A DNA stretch of 10,950 bases, from assembly GCA_003024985.2 (NCBI GenBank), contig PXIH01S0007293.1; one strand, 5' to 3'. Below, one piece after another: positions 1 through 8,619 of the stretch. Made by a program: the position numbers and the translations under genes. The notes under the pieces are model-generated. The model saw nothing but the letters and a program-made list of their open reading frames with translations, was not told the DNA's origin and did no database searches. The first letter of the stretch is position 1. Each line of letters opens with the position of its first letter. Source of the stretch: Euperipatoides rowelli (lineage: Eukaryota; Onychophora; Udeonychophora; Euonychophora; Peripatopsidae).

Positions 1-540
1 GGTCACGGGGGCACTATTTACACCCCTGACTTAATCATATTAAACAAATTGGGAATAAGGATTAAACGGATGTTGAAAAAAATATAAAAAAGGACATTTT
101 ATTTATCTCATAAATAGCTAGAAAGTCTGAAAAGAGTCACACCGCAGTCAGGTGTTAGCCACTCGTAGTATCTTTTAATGTAGCCATACTGGCATCAAAT
201 TTAAACCAATAATTATTAGAACTAGATTGCATAATTTAACATAAATATATCATACATTAAAATTAATAATTAAATCATATTTTTAAAAGGATATTTCAAC
301 CTTTATTCTACTTGTGCAGGGTCATTTATTTAAGCCCAATATATCTGACGTAAAGTTTATCAAAATCTAAAGTTTATAAAGTTCACTATCCAACACTTAC
401 TTGATATTGTAGGCCTACAGTAGGGTTCATTAGGATATCACTTTCGTTCAATATTCCAACATGAATCACGAATCAGGGCAAGGTAACGACTTTCTTCACA
501 AGATCAATACTGACTTTCACCTTTTAGTTGTTCTTGTTTA
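1..540. other. Non-coding A/T-rich flank
   Basis: No open frame of useful length and no recognisable protein motif was found on either strand. The stretch is A/T-rich with scattered short poly-A/T runs. A 10-bp palindrome, GTAGGCCTAC, sits at 409-418. A GTCACACCGC at 136-145 occurs inverted at 6499-6508 (GCGGTGTGAC), near the 5' side of the retroelement. Ten bases are too few to call an LTR pair. Confidence 0.6.
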
Positions 541-1300
541 GCTATTTCTTGGGTGACGCTATTTTCACTTTACATCTGGCTGGGGCTTACTGTTGTGGAA
601 ATTATTTCTGTAGCTCAGCACTAACATGAATCATCGCATAATGGTCCATTTAGCAACTCGGATTCCTATAAGTATGCACTTCCATTCAGTCTTTTTGATT
701 TCACTTCGTTGGCATTCTCTTCTCCGTGTATATATATTTTATCTTCTTTCAATCTTTTTTATTTTCCATTTTTCATCTACTCGCAATATAACTCCCTCAA
801 TGTATCTCCGCAATCTATCTGCAATATGATGCTTCCCAAAAGGTCTGCACATCAATTTGTCCCTAAAAATCGTCTCTCAAGCCAGGTATATCCTCCCTTT
901 CTGCTTCATTGCCCTCAACACCTCTCCTCAGTTCTTCCTGCATCTATAGGGTAATCATGGTCCTTTCCTGCATTCATTGGTCAAAGCCCATCACTGACGT
1001 TGATAAAGTCTTTGTTTTCATCTGAGGTCCCAAATATCTATTGTTACATTTGTCCAGGCTCAAATCAACTGGTTCAGTCTGCTTCTCCCAAAGTCCCAAA
1101 TCTACAGTTCATCTCCAATCAGCTTAAAGGCGCACTGTCAAAAATAATGGCCCACAAGCATATGTACTGTATATTGATTGTATATACAAAAATAGTTATT
1201 AATGTATTGTTGATGAAAACTCAACAACTTCAACTTTTAGCGTAACAAAATTTATGAATTAAATTAATGTTTATTGATTTGATGGCATCAAAGTTATAAG
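541..1300. other. Non-coding T/C-rich stretch, no recognised gene
   Basis: Three short plus-strand open frames exist here (626-829, 709-954, 1000-1245). They overlap in different frames, have low-complexity composition rich in Ser, Phe, Leu and Ile from T/C-rich DNA, and resemble no family I know. The minus strand has no convincing coding segment either. TTAAAGGCGCACTGTCA at 1124-1140 resembles a transposon end beside a TTAA target, but no partner end was found. I treat the whole stretch as non-coding. Confidence 0.55.
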
Positions 1301-2141
1301 TTTATTTATCTGTACATTAAATTTGTTGACAAGTGCAAACCACTACCAGGTTATGGCTAAAATGACCATGCAATGAACACCAGTTTGATGTTTACATTTA
1401 CTCGTTTGACCAATGCACAGGAATTTTAAACAAAAAATCAAAAAAAATCAGCAATTATATAAACAAACCCAAAATTAATATAAATATTAACACATTATTA
1501 AATTAAAAAATAAAATAGTTGAAATTTAAATAAATTAAAAGTCCGCTTGATCTTTCACTTCGCTGATTTTACTGGCATTTCTCCCTTAACACACCCAAGG
1601 GAGATGTGGAAACTCTTCTCCTATGAGAGAACAATAAAGTGAGGAACCAGAAGAAAACAATCACACAATAAACTAACTCTAATGGCTAAAGTAAATCAGA
1701 TTATAAATCAAACCTACAAGAGGTCAAGGTAACAAGAATGAAACTTTATAATGATCCTTATCTCTCCCCAAAAAAAAATCATTAAACTCAAAATGTATTA
1801 ATAAGAACAGCGCAAATGATGAAATGAAATTTGTAAACAAGTTATACAGCAAATGAACTCCCTTGGTTATTCTGATAAAACACAGATTTCTGTCATAAAC
1901 AACACAAATTTTAAACCACAGGTAAAAATCTTATTATCTCACATGTGATCGATAGCAATCAACTGACCAATAAAAAAATCGAATTTTGAACAGGTTTCAT
2001 CAACGGACTCACAAATCACCACTGCACAATTCACATACAACAGCCATACACACAAAAGTTAAACCACACACACACACAAATTTACCTACCCTTAAAAAAA
2101 GATAACCCTAGACAAATTCACACAAATTTACCCACTTAAGT
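1301..2141. other. Non-coding 3' flank of the retroelement, probable LTR remains
   Basis: This lies directly downstream (minus-strand sense) of the integrase tail, where a 3' LTR should be. It is A/T-rich with a (CA)7 run at 2065-2078 and a 14-bp direct repeat, CACACAAATTTACC, at 2073-2086 and 2119-2132. A segment running from about 2078 down to about 1602 would begin TGTG and end CACA on the minus strand, as an LTR does. I could find no second copy on the 5' side of the element, so no LTR is called. Confidence 0.4.
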
Positions 2142-3030
2142 TTATGCATCATACCTGCCCTTCATTCTCCCTGCTTTATCTTTGTCACTCTGTGGTACGG
2201 GGGTTCCCTGCCGATCAATTCCATCAGTAACTCTGTGGGCATTCTCCCCATTATGTAACTTATTTTGACTCAGTCCATTGTCAAATACTTCCCTAAAGTA
2301 ATAAGGCTTGAGCTTATTGATATGTACTACCTTCTCGTCGATACGGGCACATCACAAATCTTGTAATTCACTGAGCTTAGCCTAGTGATTAATCTATATG
2401 GGCCTCTATATCTCATCTTTAACTTTGTTTTTCAGCATAACTGGTTTAATCCAGGTATAGGACTGAGTTAAGTTCTGCAGGACACAAGGTAAGTATGTAT
2501 CCCACCTTGAGTAGTGAGATTCACAAATTTTTGACAATACACCCAGTATTTTGGAATTGGCTCTTTCACTAACACCGTTTGCCTGAGGGTTGTACGAATG
2601 AAGATACTCTTGATTCCAAGTGCCTTGTATATGTTCATGATGTTACTGGTGAATTGTCCTCCCTGATCTGACACAATTTCCATTGATACTCTGTACCTAG
2701 GCAATATCTTTTTTATGCAATTACTAGCTACAGTCTCGGCTTCTATATTTCTCACCAGGGAGGAGAATGCCATCTACCCATACAATCACATATCTAATTT
2801 GCTGTTAAGTGATGGTGAATGGCCCCAGTATGACTGACAATTTCTCCATGGAGGATCTAAGTGGTTCCACAGCTTGGAAGGGAGGCTTAGTCCAACTAAC
2901 ATTCCGTCGTCGGCAGATGTCGCAAGTTTTAATATAACACCTGTCTCTTCTCATCCCTTCCCATGTCAACAGTCTGTGATTGGGATAGATAGGTGTCCCC
3001 CCATCACACCATCATAAGATGACACCCTTT
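2142..3030 (-). pseudogene. Integrase remnant (zinc region, DDE core, C-terminal tail)
   Basis: Integrase inserts the cDNA into host DNA. The N-terminal HHCC zinc region is split between frames: GHLS for the His side in one frame and CYIKTCDICRRRN (CDIC at 2924-2913) in the other. The core begins LSVILGPF (about 2838-2815), where the expected first catalytic Asp seems to be Val; this alignment is tentative. A stop and a shift follow. The open segment 2773-2468 has EIVSDQGGQFTS with the second catalytic Asp, and after another shift GVSERANSKI has the Glu (codon 2567-2565). The tail, in the same frame as the Glu but with several stops, ends with VHINKLKPYYF (about 2330-2290) and closes at TAA 2144-2142. 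The VHxNxLKP-type tail fits Ty3/gypsy integrases. No chromodomain is seen. Confidence 0.9.
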
Positions 3031-3239
3031 CTTAGACTCAGGGGCACAACCCTATACTTCCATCCATGTATCCTGCTTGGCATGACAAGTTTGAGTAATA
3101 TGATGTTTTCCCCATCAGCCCATTTTCCCTCCTTAACCTCTCTCAACACCCTCCAACACTCGTCCTTTTGGCCCGCTGTTATTTTGTCCGTTGATGATTT
3201 CTCCTAACTGGCATGTGGACACAGTGACTTGGGTGCATC

Positions 3240-3655
3240 ATCACTGTGAGCTCTGGACAGCCAGTCCACAACAAAGTTAAATTTACGTGGCTGATACTCA
3301 ATGAGTATGTTGTGGTCCTGCACCTAGAGCAACCACTTTACCAACCTCATGTTGGTATCTTTAAGTTAAAAGAAATAAGACAGAGGTCTATGGTCTGTTT
3401 GCAGGAGTATTTTGTAGCCATAAGTTAGATGCTTAAACTGGGCAAGTGCGTACACAATCACAAATGCCTCATGGCCAATGGCTGAGTATCTTTTTTTTCT
3501 GCTGGGTTCAGCTTTCTGCTACAAAATGTGATAGGGTGCATTGATTCATCTTCTCCTTCCTGCTCCAACACCACCCAAACACCTATCCCATTGGCATCAG
3601 TTTTAACAAATGAAATCTTTGCTAAAATTTGGGTATTGCAGTAGGGGTGCCTCAA
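3240..3655 (-). pseudogene. RNase H remnant of the retroelement
   Basis: RNase H removes the RNA strand of the RNA:DNA hybrid during cDNA synthesis. The open segment 3655-3458 contains FVKTDANGIGVWVVLEQE, with the first catalytic Asp in the TDA motif, then HPITFCSRKLNPAEKKDTQP, the block with the catalytic Glu. A frameshift near 3460 leads to AFVIVYALAQFKHLTYGY and QTDHRPLSYFF, with the third catalytic Asp in the TDH motif, then two stops (TAA, TAG). The domain closes with NFVVDWLSR, matching the C-terminal block of gypsy RNase H. All catalytic acidic residues I can place are still present, unlike in the RT. A connecting stretch from 3240 to about 3030 leads to the integrase. Confidence 0.9.
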
Positions 3656-3696
3656 TGTTTTTGCTTTTTAAAGTCAGGACGGCTCACTCGGCATCA

Positions 3697-4515
3697 TCAT
3701 CCCACTTGGCAATTATGCTGCCTTTTCCCTTGAGTTTGTATAATGGGTCTGCCACTTTGGTGATCCCTGGGATAAATCACCTGTAAAAGTTCAGTGCCTA
3801 AGAAACTGCACACTTGCTTGACAGTATTTGGTCTCTCAAAGTTCTTTACTGCATCTATGTTTTCAGATATGGGACGAAAACGTCCTGGTCTATGATGTGA
3901 CCTAGGAACTTGAGTGATGACTTGAACAGTACACATTTATAAGGACACACTGCCATGTTGATTTTCTTGAGTGTGGCTAGGACCAGATTGAGGCCTCTAA
4001 TGTGATCAATATCGCCGGTGTATGTCACCTTGAAAAATCATACAATGGCCATCAGAGATGACATCAAATAGAGCATCATTCATCACTTTCTGGAACCAGC
4101 CAGCACTCATCGAGTCCCTGAGGTAGCCTCTCCATCCTGTATCTCCCAAAGGGGATGCTAAATGTGAACCTATATTTCACCCTCTCATGCAGCTTGACAT
4201 TAAAGTATCCATTGTTGAGGTAAAGAATCCAAAACACCATTGATCCCCCAACTTCTCAATGATCTCGTCAATCTACATCAGAGGGTACTTGAAAGGCTCA
4301 ACAATTCGGTTTATTCTCCTTAGGTCTAAAACCATTCTGATGTCCGTTGATGGAGCTTTATTTTCAAGGAACATTGTTGGTGTGTTCCAATTGGAGCATG
4401 TTTTGCTGAATATCCCATCCCTTTCCAATCCATCAATCTTCTGCCTTATGGGTGTATAAAGCTTGTGAGGTATTCTGTACTGACGCTGGTAAATCACCTG
4501 GTGAGAAGTGAACAC
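3697..4515 (-). pseudogene. Reverse transcriptase remnant, YxDD box altered
   Basis: RT copies element RNA into DNA. Palm and finger motifs appear in order but in different frames. The open segment 4515-4273 carries the fingers and the RMVLDLRRIN block of gypsy RTs. After a shift, LYLNNGYFNVKL (around 4222) stands where motif A should have its first catalytic Asp; the codon at 4222-4220 reads TAC, Tyr. RLPQGL (4129-4112) is motif B. After another shift the YxDD box reads YTGD (4022-4011), so one of the two catalytic Asp residues is Gly. Then come KCVLFKSSLKFLGHIID, the thumb-side block, and FLGTELL in the frame 3936-3697. At least three frameshifts and several stops separate these pieces. The family assignment is secure; loss of function is clear from two catalytic changes as well as the breaks. 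Confidence 0.92.
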
Positions 4516-4657
4516 CGGCTCATAGGGGGGGGGGCAGATTAGCTCATCTTCACTATATAAATTTATTACTATTGGTTTCTATTGTTCTCGTCAACCTCGT
4601 TGCTCACTGGACAACTTCAGTTCCCCCAACCCCATCAGGTTTACCAAGTCACCCTTT

Positions 4658-5110
4658 TCAGGGTAAATGCTGTCTCTCAGCATGAGTGAATGACACCATC
4701 CAACACTCTAGGTCTACCTCTTTGGTCAATGTTGGCTGATGACCTATCATTCCGTCAAAACTGAGTAACAGCTCACCAATCGCCATGTTCATGACTGCTT
4801 CATGATCCATTAGCATATCATACCCCATGATTGAATCATAGGGGCAACACTTTTTCAATTCAGCAATGCATACCGTGTTATTGAACTGAAAACCTTGGAT
4901 GGTTATTTTCACACTGGCACACTGAGTTTCCACTCACCCTAATGATATGGGTGACACCAGATTGATCACTCCAGCAATATTCAACTTATCAGTACTCTTA
5001 ATAAATCCAACATCAAACAAAATGAATTTGGCACCAGTGTCAACCAGTGCTCTGGTGCCCCTACCAGCCCCTGTCACATCAATAACAGGTTTGTTATTAT
5101 GTCTGTAATA
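4658..5110 (-). pseudogene. Retropepsin-type aspartic protease remnant
   Basis: This domain cuts the Gag-Pol polyprotein as a homodimer, each subunit giving one Asp. The active-site triad is present: LVDTGAKF with D-T-G at 5041-5033. About 75 codons further in the same frame comes SIMGYDMLMDHEAVMNM, which matches the C-terminal hydrophobic-Gly-x-Asp block common in gypsy proteases. The two halves share one frame, interrupted by a single TGA at 4936-4934. The second half stays open from 4933 to 4658 and ends before the RT frame. Between protease and RT the plus strand has a run of ten G (4525-4534), a likely slippage site. This is one of the less damaged domains of the element. Confidence is high because the triad, spacing and position before RT agree. 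Confidence 0.88.
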
Positions 5111-5252
5111 TCTTTAACTTGACATATTTCCTTTCTTTCTGACCTAACTCAAATTGATTGTGACCATCCTCATCTCTTCTTTTTAGCCCCCACCCCTTGA
5201 CCTGTTCATGCCAACTCCACTACCAACACTGTTTGCCTCTCTGGGTTTGTCA

Positions 5253-6467
5253 TCAATAATATTCTTCCATCTTTGACTTTATGCCCGGTTTGAAATTGAT
5301 CATGCTGGGTCCCTTCCACAAGCATTTATGAGTAAAAGCTTTTATGTTTAACTCCTGTTGTGTTTGATGCTTCTCATTAATTTGGTGTTGGACATTACGG
5401 AAGTATTCCTCTCTTCTGTGTCCCATGCGATTACACACACTGCATGTACTAATTTTTCTCATCCCCCTTCTGCCTCTACACATACATTGGAAGTGACCTA
5501 ATCAACCACAGCGCCATCACCTAGGCTCATGGTGGCTTGCTGGTCCCATATCTTCATGCAATCTCTCTCATAGAACTTATTTCAATGTGCATTTCTTTCA
5601 ACTTCTTTATCATCTCATCCCCTCCAGTTTGCACACTATTGTTATTGACCCCAGCATCCACATACCTCAACTCACACTTTTCTAGCCATAATTGCCATCT
5701 CTACTGCCTGAGGGAATTCACTTATATTTGCTGTTCAAACAAACACCCATCGCTAAACTACTTCCTGTATGCATTCGCTAAGCTTATTAGTCTTAACTTG
5801 AATGTCCTTGCCTACAATTCCAAAACATTTCCTGGCTCTGAGCAGTGTTGAGCTCTCTGCTGAAGTTTTTTTTGAATTTGTTTATCCGAGTTTGAAATGA
5901 TATTCCTTCAACATTCCCCAACCCCTCAAAATATTTAACTCTCCCCTTTCCTGCTAGCTTGGACTCGAATGCAATTCTGGCATGAGTTTCAGTCCAGTAA
6001 TTTTAATGTGCTAGAGTAAGAAATGCTGATGCAAAACTTTTTGTCTCATTCAAATCCCTTAGATCCCAATTAAAAGGGAGTAACAATTTGATTGTGTCTC
6101 CCCTCACATTCACAATTTCTTTCATACTCTCACATTCACTTGTCACATTGCATGCATCACTCTCCTCACTCATGTCACTATTATGACCTATCCTGCTTTC
6201 ATTAAGTTTGTTCATTGGTAGGGTGAGCGATAGATTCTTGTATCACTTTCATATCAATGATTTCCTCATCCCTATCTTTAAGCATGCTCATCAATTGCTG
6301 TAGCGATGGTATGGTTGATCCATCATTGGCTCTGTGTTCTACTACTTTCCTCTCGCTTGTAACAGAGTATTCCGACATTTGATTCTGACAACTTGGTTTG
6401 CCTTACTGGCTTGATCTACCACTTCACTCATGTTATTTGCTACCTGAGACTTACTACCTGTATCCAT
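5253..6467 (-). pseudogene. gag remnant with two CCHC zinc knuckles
   Basis: Gag is the structural protein that assembles the particle and binds element RNA. I place the start at the ATG at 6467-6465 (MDTGSKSQ...), the first Met after non-coding leader. That frame runs 41 codons and meets two TAG stops at 6344-6339. Capsid-like sequence continues in other frames, for example the minus-strand open segment 6215-6003 and the run ETHARIAFESKLAGKGRVKY just downstream. Two nucleocapsid zinc knuckles close the region. The first (5519-5478) has the CX2CX4HX4C spacing, but its first Cys position reads TGA and a second TGA lies between Cys 2 and the His. The second (5444-5403, CSVCNRMGHRREEY) has Tyr in place of the last Cys. 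So both RNA-binding knuckles are damaged. Assignment rests on the knuckles and position; the capsid part is inferred. Confidence 0.82.
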
Positions 6468-6888
6468 TTAGTTATTTACCTAAATATGTGAGATCATGCG
6501 GTGTGACCCAAGTGGTGCAGAACAGACTAGATACCAGACACCTCTCTATACTATAGTCTCAACTTTTGTTAACACTATGAAAATGTTTTACATAAACAAA
6601 CAAGGAGAATAATTTTACTGAATTAGTAATGCTTAAGTTCACTTCATTATATTGAGTGAATAATAATCAAATTTAATAAGTTCAACCAATATATTACAAT
6701 AAATTAGAGGATAGATAAAATTATGAGCACTAGACTAAAACGTATTTGGAAAAGGTTGAAAAAAATTAGATAATTCGTCCGGTGACAGAAACACAAAAAA
6801 AAATTGAAAAAATTTCTTGGATGTATAAAATGAGAAAGCCAAACTTGAATTCTAAAGTAATGATCTGTACCATCTCTTCCACCTTTCG
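6468..6888. other. Non-coding leader side of the retroelement
   Basis: This lies upstream of the Gag ATG in minus-strand sense, where the primer-binding site and 5' LTR should be. It is A/T-rich. No stretch matches the candidate 3' LTR area (1602-2078), and no tRNA-complementary primer site could be named with confidence. The 5' LTR is deleted, too diverged to see by eye, or replaced by the neighbouring foldback repeat. Confidence 0.45.
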
Positions 6889-7122
6889 GCAAAGTCACTC
6901 ACTAGCATCTGAATCTCAGACCTACCATTGTTATGCAGTCTATAAGAATTCAACCGTACACTGACGCTAACTCCAACTAAAATATTAAAGTACAAATAAA
7001 TAAATAAAACCACCGATCAGAGGTCAGCTTGCATATAGAATGCAAGACAACCTCTGATTGGTCGTTTTTGGGCTGCATGACAATAGTAGGTCAGAGATCC
7101 AGATGCTAGCTAGTCACTCTCC
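6889..7122. repeat. Imperfect foldback / MITE-like inverted repeat
   Basis: The left arm 6889-6940 and right arm 7071-7122 are inverted copies of each other. Over the best 40 positions (GGCTGCATGA... on the right against the reverse complement of ...TTATGCAGTC on the left) about 35 match, mostly with transition differences; similarity fades towards the outer ends. Inside them is a second pair of arms (7010-7033 and 7041-7064). The left half has about 65 extra bases (roughly 6943-7006) between outer and inner arms that the right half lacks. The simplest reading is one long palindrome with an insertion in its left half. Such structures are typical of non-autonomous DNA transposons. No coding capacity and no clear target-site duplication were found, so the superfamily is open. 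Confidence 0.7.
7010..7064. repeat. Inner hairpin of the foldback element
   Basis: CCACCGATCAGAGGTCAGCT at 7010-7029 and the following four bases pair with the reverse complement of 7041-7064 at about 19 of 24 positions, around a 7-nt loop. The core ATCAGAGGT/ACCTCTGAT is perfect. It forms the tip of the larger foldback repeat. Confidence 0.7.
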
Positions 7123-8325
7123 CTCCATAAGAATCATCAAACTCATTAGTTTGACTTTACCCTACATCTCAGTGGGCACACAGCTCCAGAACTCTTTTGA
7201 ATACATGTTATGTCTTCCTCCCACCTTAACCATTGAAATATCCTTAATAGAAATCGATTTCCTTTTACGGTAAGAGCTAACGGAAGTTGTCAAAATGATC
7301 AAAATTTATTAAAACTGATTATTTCACCTTTAGACTATCATAGGGTTGGGGCATAGAGAATTTTACACATAGTTGGAGTTAAGGATGCTATCCATCTTGA
7401 TCATGTGACTAAATGGGACTTAGGTTTTCCAGTTTCTAGGCGCTCATTTAAAAACTTGATAATGTGCATCCATGGTGTAAACCTAAATACTAACCCATAC
7501 TTTGACACTCCTGTGTCATATCTAAAAACAACCTACACAAACTTGTATTATTTTACACAAATTATGAAAAATGCATTTTAAAATAATTTTACAATCCAGG
7601 ATTAATATATAAATTTACTGTTGGTTTGGAGAAAAATATTGAAGTTACGATATTATTTCTTAGTTTAACCTGAACTTATGGTAGATGTTGTACATTAATT
7701 TTCATATATCACTTCCGAATATCCAACCTCAATTTCAATAACTTATTTCAACTCTGTTTTCAGACATCACACTTTAATTTTTTTTTATATTTTAAATCGG
7801 ACAATGTTGAGTCATACAGTTGATTTGGCTATTTTAAGAAATTATTGAAATCATTTTTCCACGATATATCCTAATGATAATTTTCTCACAATATGTTAAA
7901 ATATTGTAAAATACCATACCTCCACACCCACTCAACTAAATATTTATAAAAATATTTTAAATCATAATTTCTCCATTTTTTTCAATTTATCTCTTAAATA
8001 ATTTACAAAGTATTTTAATTATTTCCCCCTTACTTTATAAATAATTTATAATGTATTTTAATTATTTGCACATAACTAATGTATGGTATTTTCTTTTTTA
8101 AGATAATCGGGAATTTTATTGTACCAACCACATTAAAATGGATCCTTACACCTGCAGCAAGCTATAGAAATCGATAAATTTTATTCCACCTACTACTACT
8201 ATGGTGAAATCTGATTTCACTTTGTCACCTCACTACCTAGCTTTGCAAAATCAGTCAGGTTGGTGTTTTAAAATATCTGGTTGAGTGAACCCACACCTTC
8301 ACCCCCACGGGATTATCTCCTAACT
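7123..8325. other. Non-coding A/T-rich spacer
   Basis: No gene is recognisable on either strand. The open frame 7058-7273 overlaps the foldback arm and resembles nothing known. Small structures are present: AGTTGGAGTTA at 7371-7381 is the exact reverse complement of 6968-6978, ACAATAT/ATATTGT arms lie at 7888-7907, and GTGAAAT-CTG-ATTTCAC is a tight hairpin at 8204-8220. From about 7700 to 8100 the sequence is close to pure A/T. Confidence 0.55.
7996..8067. repeat. Tandem duplication, period 43 bp
   Basis: A 29-bp unit at 7996-8024 recurs at 8039-8067 with 27 of 29 positions identical; both copies end GTATTTTAATTATTT. The 14 bp between them are C/T-rich. A weaker third relative may lie upstream near 7938-7970. 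It looks like a short A/T-rich minisatellite seed. Confidence 0.75.
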
Positions 8326-8410
8326 CAGAGGTTTCAAAACTATTTCGATTTTCAGCGCCCTTGCTGAATCCAGGTTTTCCCAAGGCACCCTATGTCAAAT
8401 TCTAACAAGT
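8326..8410 (+). mobile_element. hAT-like transposon terminus (one end only)
   Basis: The sequence begins CAGAGGTTTCAAAACTATTT, then has a GCGCCC block and, further on, CAAGGCACCC. A CAGNGGTTCTCAAAC-like start followed by spaced G/C-rich hexamer blocks is the usual form of hAT (Charlie/Buster-type) ends. The preceding 8 bp, TCCTAACT, could be the target duplication. No matching inverted end (GTTTTGAAACCTCTG-like) was found in the window, and no transposase, so this is a fragment or a solo end. The assignment is by pattern recall, not by alignment. Confidence 0.55.
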
Positions 8411-8480
8411 ACACTTTGCAAAATAGCGAATATTTTTTTTTTAATTAAAGGGTTAGGTAAAAATAAAACTTTATTGTAGA

Positions 8481-8562
8481 GCGCCATCTAGAACCTTTGT
8501 AGACACATCTGCAAACAGTTATTACTGAGTTCCGGGTTTGCACCAGGTCCGCTAGATGTCGC
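8481..8562. repeat. Short inverted repeat with GCGCCATCTAG arms
   Basis: GCGCCATCTAGAACCT (8481-8496) is inverted at 8545-8562 (AGGTCCGCTAGATGTCGC), with 10 of 11 bases of the core matching. A smaller pair, GCAAAC (8511-8516) and GTTTGC (8536-8541), nests inside. The block is G/C-richer than its surroundings. Each core resembles the CTCF-type TAGATGGCGC motif, in opposite orientations. Confidence 0.6.
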
Positions 8563-8619
8563 ATCCTATCACATTGAATTAAAAATGGAAATAAAATTAT
8601 GAAAATTTTGTAACATTTC

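Larger units (their letters stand above)
2142..6467 (-). mobile_element. Degraded Ty3/gypsy (Metaviridae-type) LTR retrotransposon, internal coding region
   Basis: Read on the minus strand, the region gives the full domain series gag with zinc knuckles, aspartic protease, reverse transcriptase, RNase H, integrase. RT-RNase H before integrase is the order that separates Ty3/gypsy from Ty1/copia. Such elements copy themselves through RNA: Gag packages the transcript, protease cuts the polyprotein, RT/RNase H makes cDNA and integrase inserts it. Nothing here can work: every domain is broken by stops or frameshifts and several catalytic positions are altered. About 4.3 kb from the Gag ATG to the integrase stop is close to the normal internal length, so decay has been by point changes and small indels, not large deletions. 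The DNA is visibly less A/T-rich than its flanks. No envelope-like frame follows the integrase. LTRs could not be delimited, so the true ends lie outside these coordinates. Confidence 0.93.

Noticed and set aside
409-418. GTAGGCCTAC palindrome as a regulatory site
   Set aside because: Ten-base palindromes of this type occur often in some animal genomes; nothing around it suggests function.
1124-1140. TTAAAGGCGCACTGTCA as a piggyBac-like end next to a TTAA target
   Set aside because: No inverted partner in the window and the end sequence is not one I can match securely.
626-1245. Three overlapping plus-strand open frames as possible genes
   Set aside because: Different frames, low-complexity Ser/Phe/Leu-rich translation of T/C-rich DNA, no recognisable motif, no splice or promoter context that I can support.
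3019-3428. Plus-strand open frames 3019-3207 and 3246-3428
   Set aside because: They are antisense shadows of the RNase H-integrase connection and the RNase H domain, whose minus-strand motifs are clear.
4259-4459. Plus-strand open frame over the RT
   Set aside because: Antisense of the RT frame 4515-4273; no independent motif.
5537-5851. Plus-strand open frame of 104 codons with hydrophobic, Leu/Ser-rich translation
   Set aside because: It is antisense to the decayed gag region; the composition follows from T/C-rich antisense DNA.
6500-6540. Primer-binding site for the gypsy element (TGGGTCACACCGCATG-like on the minus strand)
   Set aside because: It starts with TGG as a PBS would, but I cannot match it to a tRNA 3' end, and no LTR edge borders it.
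6704-6964. Opposed short open frames 6704-6898 (-) and 6782-6964 (+)
   Set aside because: Lie in A/T-rich leader and the left arm of the foldback repeat; translations are low-complexity.
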